From: Xanthobacteraceae bacterium
GTDB lineage: Bacteria; Pseudomonadota; Alphaproteobacteria; Rhizobiales; Xanthobacteraceae
DNA: 64,000 nucleotides
Direction of reading: 5' to 3'
Assembly: GCA_030038415.1 (NCBI GenBank)
Contig: JASHOX010000075.1
Span: 1-64,000, forward strand
The translations under genes were made by a program, and so were the position numbers. Positions 8,982 through 18,248 of this stretch are shown here, one piece after another (positions within the stretch are counted from its first letter, which is position 1; each line of letters begins with the position of its first letter). The notes under the pieces were generated by a model, which was not told the origin of the DNA, did no database searches, and saw nothing but the letters and a program-made list of their open reading frames with translations.

Positions 8982-10058
8982 ATGGATCAACGTGTCGATA
9001 ACGAACGCCGCCCCGATTCGGCGCCCGGCCAGGGAGCGAAATCCGCTTCCGGCGGGGTGAGGAAGAAGCCTTCGCTGTTCGGCAGAATTCGCCAGCGCCG
9101 GGGCTTGGCGACCGCCATCGTTCTCGGTTCAACGGCCGTCATCCTGGCAATCGTGTTGTGGTGGCTGCATGCCAGGAACTACGAATCGACCGACGACGCC
9201 TTTATCGACACCCGCACGGTACAAATCAGCGCCCAGGTCGCCGCCGCCATCGTCGACGTGCCGGTGACGGACAACCAGCTGGTCGAGGCCGGCACCGAGC
9301 TCGCCCGCCTCGACGATCGCGACTACGTCGCACAACGCGATCAGGCGCAAGCGACTGTCGACGATCTCAAGGCCCAGATCGCCGCTCAGCAGGCCAAAAT
9401 CGCTCAGGCGGACAAGCAGGCAGCTCAGGCGCAAGCCGCGCTGACCTTCGCGCAACAGGAAGCCGATCGCTACGAGCAGCTCGCCAAGCAGGGCACGGCC
9501 ACCGTCGAGCAGGCCCAGCAATATCATTCCAACCTGTTGCAGGCTCAGGCGACATTCGCGGCGGCGCAGGCAAACGCCATTGCCACCGAGAAACAGGATC
9601 CTGTGCTCAAGGCGCAGCTGGAGAGCGCGCAAGCGCAGCTCGCGCAAGCCGCCACCAATCTGTCGCGTACCATCATTACTGCGCCGGTCGCCGGCCGCGT
9701 CACCCAGCTGACCGCGGCTAAAGGCGCATGGGCTGCGGTCGGTCAGGCACTGATGATGTTCGTACCACGCGAGGTGTGGGTCACAGCCAATTTTAAGGAG
9801 ACGCAACTCGACCTGATGCGTCCGGGCCAGTCCGTCAGTATCGAGATCGACGCCTACCCCGATCGAACATTCGAGGGTCACGTCGCCAGCGTTCAAGCCG
9901 GCAGCGGCACCGCGTTCAGCCTGCTGCCGGCGGAAAATGCGACCGGCAACTACGTGAAGATCGTGCAGCGCGTGCCGGTGAAGATCGTCTTCAACAAGCC
10001 CCCCGATGTACTGCTCGGCCCCGGCATGTCGGTCGTTCCGACGGTCAAGGTGCGATGA
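8982..10058 (+). CDS. emrA: HlyD/EmrA-type membrane fusion protein
   Basis: The product has 358 residues with the ATG at 8982. One N-terminal transmembrane helix is present (about residues 42-62, ATAIVLGSTAVILAIVLWW), then the lipoyl-like half-motif STDDAFIDTRTVQISAQVAA, a long Ala/Gln-rich hairpin coiled coil (about 115-215), the second lipoyl half (IITAPVAGRVTQL) and a beta-barrel domain. It bridges the inner-membrane pump to an outer-membrane channel. Its stop overlaps the start of the DHA2 pump gene by four bases. No outer-membrane factor gene is nearby. The symbol is by family resemblance. Confidence 0.88.
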   Translation: MDQRVDNERRPDSAPGQGAKSASGGVRKKPSLFGRIRQRRGLATAIVLGSTAVILAIVLWWLHARNYESTDDAFIDTRTVQISAQVAAAIVDVPVTDNQLVEAGTELARLDDRDYVAQRDQAQATVDDLKAQIAAQQAKIAQADKQAAQAQAALTFAQQEADRYEQLAKQGTATVEQAQQYHSNLLQAQATFAAAQANAIATEKQDPVLKAQLESAQAQLAQAATNLSRTIITAPVAGRVTQLTAAKGAWAAVGQALMMFVPREVWVTANFKETQLDLMRPGQSVSIEIDAYPDRTFEGHVASVQAGSGTAFSLLPAENATGNYVKIVQRVPVKIVFNKPPDVLLGPGMSVVPTVKVR

Positions 10059-11668
10059 GCGACCAGTCGCGGTCGAGAGGCTGGGATTCCAGCCGTTCGG
10101 CGGCCGGCGATCGCAACCCTTGGCTCGTCGCGGTCATCGTCTCGATCGCCACCTTCATGGTGGTGCTCGACACCGCCATCGCCAATGTGTCGCTGCGCTA
10201 TATTGCCGGCAGCCTCGCGGCCAGCGTCGACGAGAGCACTTGGGTGGTCACGACCTATCTCATCGCCAACGCTGTGGTGCTGCCGGCAAGCGGCTGGCTG
10301 TCGAATGTCGTCGGCCGCAAGCGCTTCTACATGATCTGCGTGGCGCTGTTTACGATCAGCTCCTTGTTCTGCGGATTGGCGCCAAACCTCAGCGCGCTCA
10401 TTGTCTTTCGCATCCTGCAGGGTCTTGGCGGCGGCGGCATGCCGACCAGCGAGCAGGCCATCCTCGCCGATACCTTTCCGCCGCAACGGCGCGGCCAGGC
10501 CTTCGCGCTGTACGGCGTTGCCGTCATCGTCGCGCCGACGGTCGGACCGACGGTCGGCGGCTGGATCACCGACAATTTCTCCTGGCATTGGATCTTCTTC
10601 ATCAATGTGCCGATCGGGCTCGCTTCGCTGGCGCTGGTGCATTGGTTCGTCGACGAACCCGCAGTGCTCGAACGCGAACGGGAAGAGCGTCTCGCCGGCG
10701 GGCTGAAGGTCGATTGGATCGGCTTTGCGCTGATCGCGGCGACGCTGGCCTGCCTCGAAGTCGTGCTCGACCGCGGCCAGATCGATGATTGGTTCCGCTC
10801 CGGCACCATCGTCACATTTACAGTGCTGGCCGCCGCCTCGTTTCTCGCCTTCATTCCGTGGGAACTCAGTCAGGACGATCCCATCATTGAAATTCGGCTG
10901 TTGTTTCACCGCCAATTCGGGATGGCGTTTTTCACCATGCTGATGATCGGCGCGATCCTGTTCGGCTCGAACCAGATCATGCCGCAGCTGTTGCAGACGA
11001 CGTTCCCATATACCGCAATGCTGTCGGGACTGGCCATGATGCCGGGCGGCTTCGCCATGCTGATCATCATGCCGATTGCGGGCCAGGTCACCGGCCGATT
11101 TCAACCCAAGTATCTGATGGTGCTGGGGCTGAGCGGAATCGCGCTGTCGATGTGGTATTCGACCTCGCTCACCCCCGACGCCAGCTTCGATTATTTCGCC
11201 TGGGTGCGCGTCTACCAGACGGTTGGGCTGCCATTCCTGTTCATTCCCATCAATACCGTCGCTTATGACGGGCTACCAGCGAACAAGACCAATCAAGCGT
11301 CGGCGCTGATGAACGTCGCCCGCAATCTCGGCGGCAGCATCGGAATCTCGCTCGCCAACGTGGTGTTGACCCAACGCACGCAGTTCCATCAGTCGCGGCT
11401 TGCCGAGAATACGACGCCTACCTCGCCGATATTCCAATCGACCTTGAAAGCCTTGACAAATTATTTCGTCCACCATGGCGCCGCACCCAGTGCGGCGCGC
11501 GGCGAAGCATTGGGACTGTTCGGGCAGCTCATTCAAACGCAGGCAACGATTTTAGCCTATATTGACGTATTCTATGTCTGCGCTGTTGCCGCGGCGGTAA
11601 TGATACCGCTGGTCCTGATCATGGTCCGGCGCGTGCAAAGTCAAGGGCAGATGGCGGTCGGACGCTGA
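10055..11668 (+). CDS. emrB: EmrB/QacA-type drug:H+ antiporter (DHA2, 14-TM MFS)
   Basis: The product has 537 residues and starts with an ATGA overlap with emrA. The MFS DHA2 features are clear: VVLDTAIANVSLRYIAGSL in helix 1 (motif D1-like), GWLSNVVGRKRFYM (motif A), RILQGLGGGGMPTSEQ (motif B region) and GPTVGGWITDNFSWHWIFFIN (motif C region). With the fusion protein upstream it should form a tripartite efflux pump for hydrophobic toxic compounds. No adjacent TetR/MarR regulator was seen. A weak hairpin follows the gene. Confidence 0.92.
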   Translation: MSDQSRSRGWDSSRSAAGDRNPWLVAVIVSIATFMVVLDTAIANVSLRYIAGSLAASVDESTWVVTTYLIANAVVLPASGWLSNVVGRKRFYMICVALFTISSLFCGLAPNLSALIVFRILQGLGGGGMPTSEQAILADTFPPQRRGQAFALYGVAVIVAPTVGPTVGGWITDNFSWHWIFFINVPIGLASLALVHWFVDEPAVLEREREERLAGGLKVDWIGFALIAATLACLEVVLDRGQIDDWFRSGTIVTFTVLAAASFLAFIPWELSQDDPIIEIRLLFHRQFGMAFFTMLMIGAILFGSNQIMPQLLQTTFPYTAMLSGLAMMPGGFAMLIIMPIAGQVTGRFQPKYLMVLGLSGIALSMWYSTSLTPDASFDYFAWVRVYQTVGLPFLFIPINTVAYDGLPANKTNQASALMNVARNLGGSIGISLANVVLTQRTQFHQSRLAENTTPTSPIFQSTLKALTNYFVHHGAAPSAARGEALGLFGQLIQTQATILAYIDVFYVCAVAAAVMIPLVLIMVRRVQSQGQMAVGR

Positions 11669-11728
11669 CGTAGAGCGTTTGTAAACAATCCGCGGAATTT
11701 CACCGCCGGAATCGTGTTAGTTCACCGA

Positions 11729-11751
11729 TGCGAGCGGCGTAGCGGCTCGCA
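11729..11751. terminator. Weak hairpin downstream of emrB
   Basis: TGCGAGC (11729-11735) is complementary to GCTCGCA (11745-11751), with a 9-base loop. No T-run follows on the plus strand. It may end emrAB transcription or be incidental; it lies in the only gap before the next gene. Confidence 0.3.
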
Positions 11752-11784
11752 TACTAGGTACACGTGAATAACGAGGAAACGTCG

Positions 11785-12192
11785 ATGGCCTCGCCCGGGA
11801 AGGCAGTCATGATTCGTACTGTCGCGCAGCTGTGTCTGTCGACCATGTTCGCACTCTGTCTCGGCGCCGCGGCGCCGGCCCCAGTGACGCTGAACGTGAC
11901 GATGATCGACTACAAATTCGTACCCGATCATCTGACCTTTAAGCATGGTGTGCACTATCGGCTGCATCTGGAAAACCATGGCAAGGAAACGCACGAGTTC
12001 ACGGCGCCGGTCTTCTTCGCCGCAGCCAAAATCGACAATCCGGATGTGCTCAACCGCGAGCTCACCGAGGTGGTGATGCAGCCGGGCGACGTCAAAGATG
12101 TTTTCCTGACCCCGGGCAAACCGGGCACCTATGACCTGCGCTGTGCCGACCACGATTGGAACGGCATGGTCGGCGGTATCACCGTCGAATAA
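11785..12192 (+). CDS. Secreted cupredoxin-domain protein
   Basis: The product has 135 residues. The ATG at 11785 is preferred over the upstream GTG at 11764 because GAGGAAAC lies at normal spacing before it. A signal peptide ends near LCLGAAAPAP. The mature domain keeps type 1 copper ligands: His in ETHEF, and Cys, His and Met in LRCADHDWNGM. A periplasmic electron carrier or copper binder is likely. It is more distant in sequence from the cupredoxin at 7050 than a recent duplicate would be. It appears to be transcribed alone. Confidence 0.82.
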   Translation: MASPGKAVMIRTVAQLCLSTMFALCLGAAAPAPVTLNVTMIDYKFVPDHLTFKHGVHYRLHLENHGKETHEFTAPVFFAAAKIDNPDVLNRELTEVVMQPGDVKDVFLTPGKPGTYDLRCADHDWNGMVGGITVE

Positions 12193-12519
12193 AAGCGCGA
12201 CGGCGACTGACACCTTTGAACCGGCGTCCTGCCCTAAACCGCCTTCGTTGCAGGCATAGTGCCGAAAAATGCGCCCGCGTGAAGCAGGGTGCCACGGATT
12301 TCGCACACCCCATTGTGCTCCGGCAGCAGTTATTGGGCATGGCTGACAGTGCCGGCCGAATGCGCCGAATGGCCGGATATCGAAACTCGACGCTACACGT
12401 TTACGTGTATGCGCTGAAATGTCCTGGCCCTGCCAAAGTGCGGCACTAAACTTGCTTAGACTCGTTGTCGAGGGGGTTGTGGGGCTGACTAGCAAGATCT
12501 GGGAAGAAAGGAGTCGCCA
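12193..12519. other. Intergenic stretch, no gene supported
   Basis: This stretch is 327 bases between the cupredoxin and a small conserved gene. No coding frame with a ribosome site and a plausible composition was found on either strand. The last 80 bases presumably hold the promoter of the gene at 12520. AAAGGAG sits 6-7 bases before that start. Confidence 0.6.
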
Positions 12520-12933
12520 ATGTGTGACTTTAGCCTTCAAAGCGTGCGATCAAGGCCGGCCAAGGTCGGTGACAAGCTCGTGACGCGTGACTTTGGAACT
12601 GGAACCCGCGGGTTCTCTGCTTCCGATGACCCGGGAATGGCGGTCTGCATTCTGCCCGGCACAGAGCTGGCCTTTGCCGGAGAAGTCGCCTGCCTACCGG
12701 CCGGTCTGCTCGGCTGGAAAACGAAGACGATCAATTACCAAACGGCCATCTTCCGGCAAGTCAACAAAGACAAGATGGCCGCGCATCACGACGCGCTCGA
12801 ATTTCCTGACGGGCGGACCGTGCTCCTGACCCTGTTGTGCGAAGGCCAGGAAGCGACGGTCCTGCAATTACCGGCGCAACCGAAGACCGAAGAAGAGGCG
12901 CGCGAGCAGGAACGCGTCAGCTACGTCGGCTGA
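12520..12933 (+). CDS. Conserved hypothetical protein (MCDFSLQ family)
   Basis: The product has 137 residues and a strong AAAGGAG ribosome site. The protein is soluble with no signal peptide. It begins MCDFSLQSVRSRPAKVGDKL and contains a GTELAFAGEV segment; I recognise this pattern as a small conserved family in Bradyrhizobium-type genomes without known function. The tail is acidic (KTEEEAREQE). A perfect 9-bp hairpin follows 20 bases after the stop, so the gene is probably monocistronic. Confidence 0.78.
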   Translation: MCDFSLQSVRSRPAKVGDKLVTRDFGTGTRGFSASDDPGMAVCILPGTELAFAGEVACLPAGLLGWKTKTINYQTAIFRQVNKDKMAAHHDALEFPDGRTVLLTLLCEGQEATVLQLPAQPKTEEEAREQERVSYVG

Positions 12934-13259
12934 GACTTCGTCGAAAGCAAAGCCGGCCGCCTCATGGCGGCCGGTGCCCTTATCGGTATGACGGAGCCGT
13001 GAAGGCTCATTGCGAGGGGCCGGGCATCGAATCCGCCGGCATTGGGCGCGTTCTTGTCGTAGGCTGTATTCGGCGTGCATATCCCGCCGATACGCTGGGT
13101 GTTGTACATGCATTCCTGGTCGGTTGGGTGGGTGCATTGCGTACCCATTCCCGACGTCTGAGAACACCAGGGATAGGTCATTTTTCTTGTGCCGAGGCAC
13201 GCTCGATGTGGACCATTCCCACAGCGGCGAGGAGTCCCTCCGCAAAGTAACCATCGCAT
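12921..13259 (-). pseudogene. DUF3551-like small secreted protein, frameshifted remnant
   Basis: A GGAG site and ATG at 13257-13259 start MRWLL, but the signal-peptide-like continuation GLLAAVGMVHIERASAQ lies in another frame. The cysteine-rich core returns to the first frame from about 13178: YPWCSQTSGMGTQC, then QECMYN, RIGGICTPNTAY. That Cys pattern (YPWC, C, QCM-type, GGxC) is what I know of DUF3551 proteins, small exported proteins abundant in Bradyrhizobium. Two shifts would be needed, one near 13240 and one in an A5 run near 13185. The frame then runs on past the usual family end into the hairpin at 12953. Function of the family is unknown. Confidence 0.6.
12953..12974 (+). terminator. 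Hairpin terminator after the MCDFSLQ-family gene
   Basis: CCGGCCGCC (12953-12961), loop TCAT, GGCGGCCGG (12966-12974): a perfect 9-bp GC stem 20 bases after the stop at 12933. There is no clear T-run, so termination strength is uncertain. Confidence 0.55.
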
Positions 13260-13587
13260 TTTGTTCTCCACTTATTTGCTGCCCTACTGAGATAATGGAG
13301 TGCACTGCGGCGCGTTCCCGGCTGACATGCCAAGGATGCCCGCCTGGAAACGCAGATAGCGCGGGAAAGCGCGAGTTCACACCTTCGCGGCGGGAACACG
13401 GCCCCCATGGTGCCGTTTGAGTCCAAGGTTGCCGATTCGAGGCGGGACGCTTCCTCGCCCGTAATTCGCCGTGACTCGAACCCGGAAGAAGTAGAAAATT
13501 GCCTTTGAGTCTCCAAGCGGCGGACGATGCAATGTCGGACCGTCTCAATCCCGGCGTCGTCACGATCTTTCGATAAAAAATTGCACG
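13260..13587. other. Intergenic stretch upstream of the DHA2 transporter
   Basis: About 330 bases without a supported gene. The part next to 13588 is comparatively AT-rich (GATAAAAAATTG) and probably holds the transporter promoter. Confidence 0.5.
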
Positions 13588-15165
13588 ATGAATGAATCGT
13601 TGGACCCATCGGCAGCAGCCGAAGAGCACTCCGCCGCCAGACCGGCCGCCGCTCCGCCTCCGGATTCCACGGCTGCAGCGGGGACGGTCGAACCGCCGTT
13701 CAAAGAGGTTTCGACCGCCGCGCAGTTCCTCACCGTCTTTCCGCCGATTATGCTGCCGATGTTTCTGGCGGTCGCAGATCAGACCATCGTCGCTACCGCG
13801 CTGCCGGCCATTGCCTCGAGTCTGGGCGAAATCGAGCGCGCCTCTTGGGTCGTGGTGTCCTACCTGATCGCCAATACGATCGCGGCGCCGGTCTACGGCC
13901 GCCTTGGCGACACGTTCGGCCGCCGCTTGATGATGGTGCTGGCGCTCGGGCTGTTCATGATGGGTTCCGTGCTATGCGCACTGGCACCCAACATCGAGCT
14001 CCTCACCGCATTCCGGGTGCTGCAGGGATTCGGCGGCGGCGGTCTGATGACGCTATCGCAAGCCCTGATTGGCGAGTCGATCCCGCCGCGTGAACGCGGC
14101 CGCTATCAGGGCTATCTGGCCGGCATCGCGGTCAGCTCCAACACCTTCGGCCCCGTGGCCGGCGGCTATCTAACGCAGGCATTCGGCTGGCAGTCGATCT
14201 TCCTGATCAATATTCCGTTGGGACTGCTCGCAGTCCTGTTCGTGTTTCGCATTCCGTCACGTCAGGGCGACCGCCGCCGCACCACCTTCGATGCTCCAGG
14301 CCTGGTGCTGTTCATCTTTTTTGTCGGCCCGGTGATTCTGGCGCTCGAGCAGGTGCAGCGCATGCAGCTGAGCGCGATGCCGATGGCGCTCGCCATGCTC
14401 GCCGTCGGCCTGGTCTCGCTCGGTCTTCTTACATGGCAGGAACGGCTGACTCCGGCGCCGCTTATTCCACCGAAACTGTTCCGCCAGCCCTCGATCTGGC
14501 GCGCCGACGCGATGGCCGCACTTCACGGCGCCGCACTGGTTTCACTGATCACGTTTCTGCCGATTTATCTGCGTGCCGTTCGCGGCGCTTCCCCCGGTGA
14601 GACCGGCCTGATCCTCCTGCCTCTCACCGCCGGGATCGGCATCGGCTCGATGCTGACCGGACAGATGGTAACCAGGACGGGCTACACCGCGGTGTTTCCC
14701 ACATGCGGATTGATCGGCGCTACCACGGGGTTGGTCTTTATTGCTTTTTGGATTCCGCATCTGTCGACCGCCGAAATGGCTTGGGCCTTCTGCATCATCG
14801 CCCTGTTCATGGGCACCGTGATGGGCGTGGTTCAGGTGACGGTGCAAGCCGTTTCCGGGCCGCGCCTGCTCGGCACCGGCGCGGCCATGGTGCAGTTCTC
14901 CCGCTCGGTCGGTGCCGCTTTCGGCACCGCCGCCGTCGCCGCGATCCTGTTTTCGATTCTCACCGCCACCGACCGCACTACGGCAACTTTGTTCGGCACC
15001 ATCATCGAGCAAGGCCCGGAAGCGCTCACGACGCTCGATTCCGCGCGGCAAGCGATCGTGCATGCCGAGATCGGCGACGCCTTCCACGCCGCGTTCCTCA
15101 CCATCGCCACCTTCACCGGATGCGGCGCCGTGCTGGCCTGGTCGCTGCCACTGCGCCGTCTTTAA
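13588..15165 (+). CDS. DHA2-family MFS multidrug exporter (14 TM)
   Basis: The product has 525 residues. The first 45 residues are polar, Ala/Pro-rich and probably cytosolic, then 14 hydrophobic segments follow. MFS signatures include VADQTIVATALPAIASSL (motif D1-like), GRLGDTFGRRLMM (motif A), RVLQGFGGGGLMTLSQ and FGPVAGGYLTQAFGWQSIF (motif C). It resembles EmrB/LfrA-type proton antiporters but has no fusion protein beside it. The ATG at 13588 has no obvious ribosome site; GATAAAAAAT lies upstream. Confidence 0.88.
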   Translation: MNESLDPSAAAEEHSAARPAAAPPPDSTAAAGTVEPPFKEVSTAAQFLTVFPPIMLPMFLAVADQTIVATALPAIASSLGEIERASWVVVSYLIANTIAAPVYGRLGDTFGRRLMMVLALGLFMMGSVLCALAPNIELLTAFRVLQGFGGGGLMTLSQALIGESIPPRERGRYQGYLAGIAVSSNTFGPVAGGYLTQAFGWQSIFLINIPLGLLAVLFVFRIPSRQGDRRRTTFDAPGLVLFIFFVGPVILALEQVQRMQLSAMPMALAMLAVGLVSLGLLTWQERLTPAPLIPPKLFRQPSIWRADAMAALHGAALVSLITFLPIYLRAVRGASPGETGLILLPLTAGIGIGSMLTGQMVTRTGYTAVFPTCGLIGATTGLVFIAFWIPHLSTAEMAWAFCIIALFMGTVMGVVQVTVQAVSGPRLLGTGAAMVQFSRSVGAAFGTAAVAAILFSILTATDRTTATLFGTIIEQGPEALTTLDSARQAIVHAEIGDAFHAAFLTIATFTGCGAVLAWSLPLRRL

Positions 15166-15260
15166 CCGATCGAGTCGTGGCATTGCGGCGCGGCGCCGCA
15201 CCCGGCAGACTCCAACAATAGCAGCCTGGGGGCTGCGATGACTGCAAGCGACCGCGTCGC

Positions 15261-15896
15261 ATGACAAAGATCCTGCTGACCCGGCACGGCCACGTCGAAG
15301 GCATCAAGCCTGAGCGGTTCCGCGGCCGCCAGCCGCTCGAGCTGACCGCGCGTGGCCGCGCCCAGGCCGCGGCGGTGGCGCAATGCATCGCCGACGCCCG
15401 GCAGCCGAGTCACATCTATACGAGCCCGCTGGGCCGCTGCGTCGAAACCGCGACCGCCATTGCCAAGGCCTGCGGTATTGCCGCCAAAACCTGCGACGCG
15501 CTCAACGACATCGATTACGGCGCGTGGCAGTTCAAGACTTTCGCCGAGGCCAAAGCGCTCGATCCCGCGCTATTCGCCGCTTGGTTCGCTACCCCGCATC
15601 TCGTCCGCTTTGCCAACGGCGAAGCGCTGCAGGATGTCGCGGCGCGGGTGGCCGACGCCGTGCGCATGGTGCTGGCGCGCCACGCCGAAGAGACGATTGT
15701 GCTGGTCGGCCATGACAGCGTGAATCGCGTGCTACTGCTCGGTTTTCTCGATCTGCCGCTGTCTGCCTATTGGCGCATCGCGCAAGAACCGTGCTGCATC
15801 AACGAGATCGATGTCAGCGGTGGAATGGTCTGCATCCGCAGCATCAATGAAACTCAGCATCTCGATGCCGTCGCCAGAGAGTACGATGCGCGATGA
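15261..15896 (+). CDS. Histidine phosphatase (phosphoglycerate-mutase-like)
   Basis: The product has 211 residues. The catalytic RHG motif is at residues 8-10 (LLTRHGHVEG). The second active-site arginine lies in IYTSPLGRCVETA, a Glu/Asp segment in LNDIDYGAWQF, and the second histidine in VLVGHDSVNR. The family dephosphorylates small phosphates or proteins through a phosphohistidine; alpha-ribazole phosphatases look similar but no cobalamin genes are near. The 3' end overlaps the start of the molybdenum-hydroxylase gene by 11 bases, so the two are probably co-transcribed. Confidence 0.86.
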   Translation: MTKILLTRHGHVEGIKPERFRGRQPLELTARGRAQAAAVAQCIADARQPSHIYTSPLGRCVETATAIAKACGIAAKTCDALNDIDYGAWQFKTFAEAKALDPALFAAWFATPHLVRFANGEALQDVAARVADAVRMVLARHAEETIVLVGHDSVNRVLLLGFLDLPLSAYWRIAQEPCCINEIDVSGGMVCIRSINETQHLDAVAREYDAR

Positions 15897-18243
15897 GGCG
15901 GCCGCGCAGTTCGGCTTAACTCCTGTGGCGCAAAATCGCCCGTCTTTTGTCGGTCGCTCGCTGCCGCGCCTCGAAGACCGGCCGCTCGTCACCGGGCAAG
16001 GACGCTTCGCCGCGGATATCTCGTTTGCGCACCAATTGCACATGCGCGTTGTCCGCTCCGCTCATGCGCATGGACGCATCGTCGCCATCAAATCGGACGC
16101 GGCACGCACGATGCCGGGCGTCATTGCGATTTGGACGGGGCCGGACGTCGCCGCAATTCCGCCGATCGATTTCCGCCTCACCCGCATCGAGGGACTTGAG
16201 CCCTACCGGCAGCCGATCCTCGCCCGGGAGCGCGTGCGCTATGTCGGCGAGCCGGTCGCGGTCGTTTTCGCGGCCGATCCTTACGCGGCCGAGGACGCGG
16301 CCGACGCGATCGAGGTCGAGATCGAGGCATTGCCCCAACTGCTCGTCGCCGATGCACCGCCCGGCGAATTCGCTGCCGGGCATTCAACCGAAGCCGCGGT
16401 CGTGCAGAAGGGCTACGGCGACGTCGCGGCGGCCTTTGCCGCGGCAAATGAGATCGTCGCGCTCGAGCTCAAGATCGGCCGTCACAGCGGCGTGCCCCTG
16501 GAAACGCGCGGCGCCATCGCGCGTTACGACGCCGCGCGCACTGTGCTCGAGCTTTTTGGCGCGGCGAAAGTGCCGCACTGGAACCGCGACAGCTTGGCGC
16601 GCATGCTTAAGCTGCCACCGTCCTCCGTGCATCTGCACGAGGGTCATACCGGCGGCGGCTTCGGCGTGCGCGGCGAGCTCTATCCCGAGGACGTGCTCGC
16701 CTGTCTCGGCGCCCTGCGGCTCAATCGCCCCGTGAAATGGATCGAGGATCGCCGCGAGCATCTGATCGCCGCCAATCATTCGCGCCAGCAGCATTATCGC
16801 GTCCGTGCCGCCATCGACGAAATGGGCCGGCTGCTCGCCATCGACGGCGAATTCTTCCACGATCAGGGCGCCTATGTGCGCACCCATGCCGCGACCGTCC
16901 CCGACCTCGCCGCCACCATGATGCTCGGGCCTTATCGCGTCGCGGCCTATCGCATGGTCGGACGCATCCGGCTCACCAACAAGACGCCGTGCGGCACCTA
17001 TCGCGCGCCGGGACGCTATGAGAGCACGTTTGTACGCGAACGGCTGTTGGATGCCATCGCCGCGCGTTTGCGCATCGATCCTGTCGAAATCCGCCGCCGC
17101 AATCTCATTACCGCGGGCGAAATGCCCTACGCCCGGCCTCTCGATACGCTGGGCACGGAAATGACCTACGACTCCGGCGATTATGCCGGACTTCTCGACA
17201 AGGCGCTTTCCGCCATTGGCTGGCAACAGCTGCAGGAAACTCTCAAGCGCCGACGCGACGCCGGCGAAGCGGTGGGCGCGGGGCTCGCAATGTTTGTCGA
17301 AAAAAGCGGCCTTGGACCCTACGACAGCGTGCGCGCCTCGATCGACGCCAGCGGGACCGTGGAAATCGTGACCGGCGCGACCTCGGTCGGCCAGGGCATG
17401 GAGACCGTCATCGCGCAGATCTGCGCGGATGCGCTCGGCGTCGATTATCGGCGCGTGCGCGTCGTGCACGGCCAGACCGACCGCATCGCCTATGGCATGG
17501 GCACATTCGCCTCGCGGGTCACGGTGATGACCGGTGAGGCCGCGCGTATCGCAGCGGCAAAGCTGCGCGCCAAGGCGCTCGCCGTCGCGGCTAGCCTGTT
17601 GCAAACCCCCGCCGCAACGCTTGACGTGATCGACGGTATGGTGATGCGAAAGAACGCCGCCCAGGGACCGTCAATCTCGCTCGGCGACATCGCGCGTGCG
17701 CTCAATCCCGGCTCGAAGCTCGTCGGCGAGGCAACGCCGGGGCTTGCCGCCCAAGGCCTGTTCGAGCAGCAGCACATGAATTATCCGTATGGAATCCATG
17801 TTGCCATCGTGCGGGTCGAGCGCGAGACCGGAGCGGCCGCAGTCGAGCGCTTTTTCGTCATCTACGACATCGGCAAGGCGGTCAACCCGATGCTGGTCGA
17901 CGGCCAGATCGCCGGCGGCGTCGCCCAAGGCATCGGTGGCGCGCTGTTCGAAGAGTTTCTTTACGATGCGCGTGGCGAGCCGCTCTGCGTCAGCTTTGCC
18001 GATTACGTCATGCCGACGGCGCGCGAGATTCCGCCGGTCGAAGTCATAATTACCGAGGACGCGCCAAGCCCGCTCAATTCGCTCGGCGTCAAAGGCGCCG
18101 GCGAAGGCGGCGTCAACGCAGTCGGCGCCGCCATCGCCGCAGCCATCGACGACGCGCTCGGCCGGCCCGGCGCGGTAACCGAGCTGCCGGTCACGCCGCA
18201 GCGGCTGCGCGATATTTTGCAGGTCGCCGCGGCGGCGCGCTGA
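15886..18243 (+). CDS. Xanthine-dehydrogenase-family molybdenum-binding (large) subunit, orphan
   Basis: The product has 785 residues. The ATG at 15886 overlaps the upstream gene by 11 bases. The N-terminal aldehyde-oxidase a/b hammerhead domain (GRSLPRLEDRPLVTGQGRF) is followed by the molybdopterin domain with HTGGGFGVRGE, the active loop TPCGTYRAPGRYES, TSVGQGMET and the catalytic-Glu segment VKGAGEGGVNAVG. It should hydroxylate an organic substrate using a molybdenum cytosine dinucleotide cofactor. The loop is TYRAPGR, not the AYxCSFR of form I CO dehydrogenase. No FAD or iron-sulfur subunit gene is adjacent, which is unusual. It may share subunits with the coxMSL set at 54270. Confidence 0.85.
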   Translation: MRDEAAAQFGLTPVAQNRPSFVGRSLPRLEDRPLVTGQGRFAADISFAHQLHMRVVRSAHAHGRIVAIKSDAARTMPGVIAIWTGPDVAAIPPIDFRLTRIEGLEPYRQPILARERVRYVGEPVAVVFAADPYAAEDAADAIEVEIEALPQLLVADAPPGEFAAGHSTEAAVVQKGYGDVAAAFAAANEIVALELKIGRHSGVPLETRGAIARYDAARTVLELFGAAKVPHWNRDSLARMLKLPPSSVHLHEGHTGGGFGVRGELYPEDVLACLGALRLNRPVKWIEDRREHLIAANHSRQQHYRVRAAIDEMGRLLAIDGEFFHDQGAYVRTHAATVPDLAATMMLGPYRVAAYRMVGRIRLTNKTPCGTYRAPGRYESTFVRERLLDAIAARLRIDPVEIRRRNLITAGEMPYARPLDTLGTEMTYDSGDYAGLLDKALSAIGWQQLQETLKRRRDAGEAVGAGLAMFVEKSGLGPYDSVRASIDASGTVEIVTGATSVGQGMETVIAQICADALGVDYRRVRVVHGQTDRIAYGMGTFASRVTVMTGEAARIAAAKLRAKALAVAASLLQTPAATLDVIDGMVMRKNAAQGPSISLGDIARALNPGSKLVGEATPGLAAQGLFEQQHMNYPYGIHVAIVRVERETGAAAVERFFVIYDIGKAVNPMLVDGQIAGGVAQGIGGALFEEFLYDARGEPLCVSFADYVMPTAREIPPVEVIITEDAPSPLNSLGVKGAGEGGVNAVGAAIAAAIDDALGRPGAVTELPVTPQRLRDILQVAAAAR

Positions 18244-18248
18244 TCAGT

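Noticed and set aside
6000-9000. EcfG-type GGAAC...CGTT promoter for the sigma factor unit
   Set aside because: GGAAC-like words occur (for example near 7476) but none has a matching -10 at proper spacing.
12156-12449. Possible small gene between the cupredoxin and the MCDFSLQ-family gene
   Set aside because: No ribosome site, starts inside the cupredoxin gene, composition not protein-like.
13010-13420. Possible plus-strand gene in the gap before the DHA2 transporter
   Set aside because: Opposite the DUF3551-like cysteine core, which is the more convincing reading; no ribosome site.
15886-18243. Form I carbon monoxide dehydrogenase
   Set aside because: The active loop is TYRAPGR instead of AYxCSFR; the same holds for the second large subunit (PYRAVGR).
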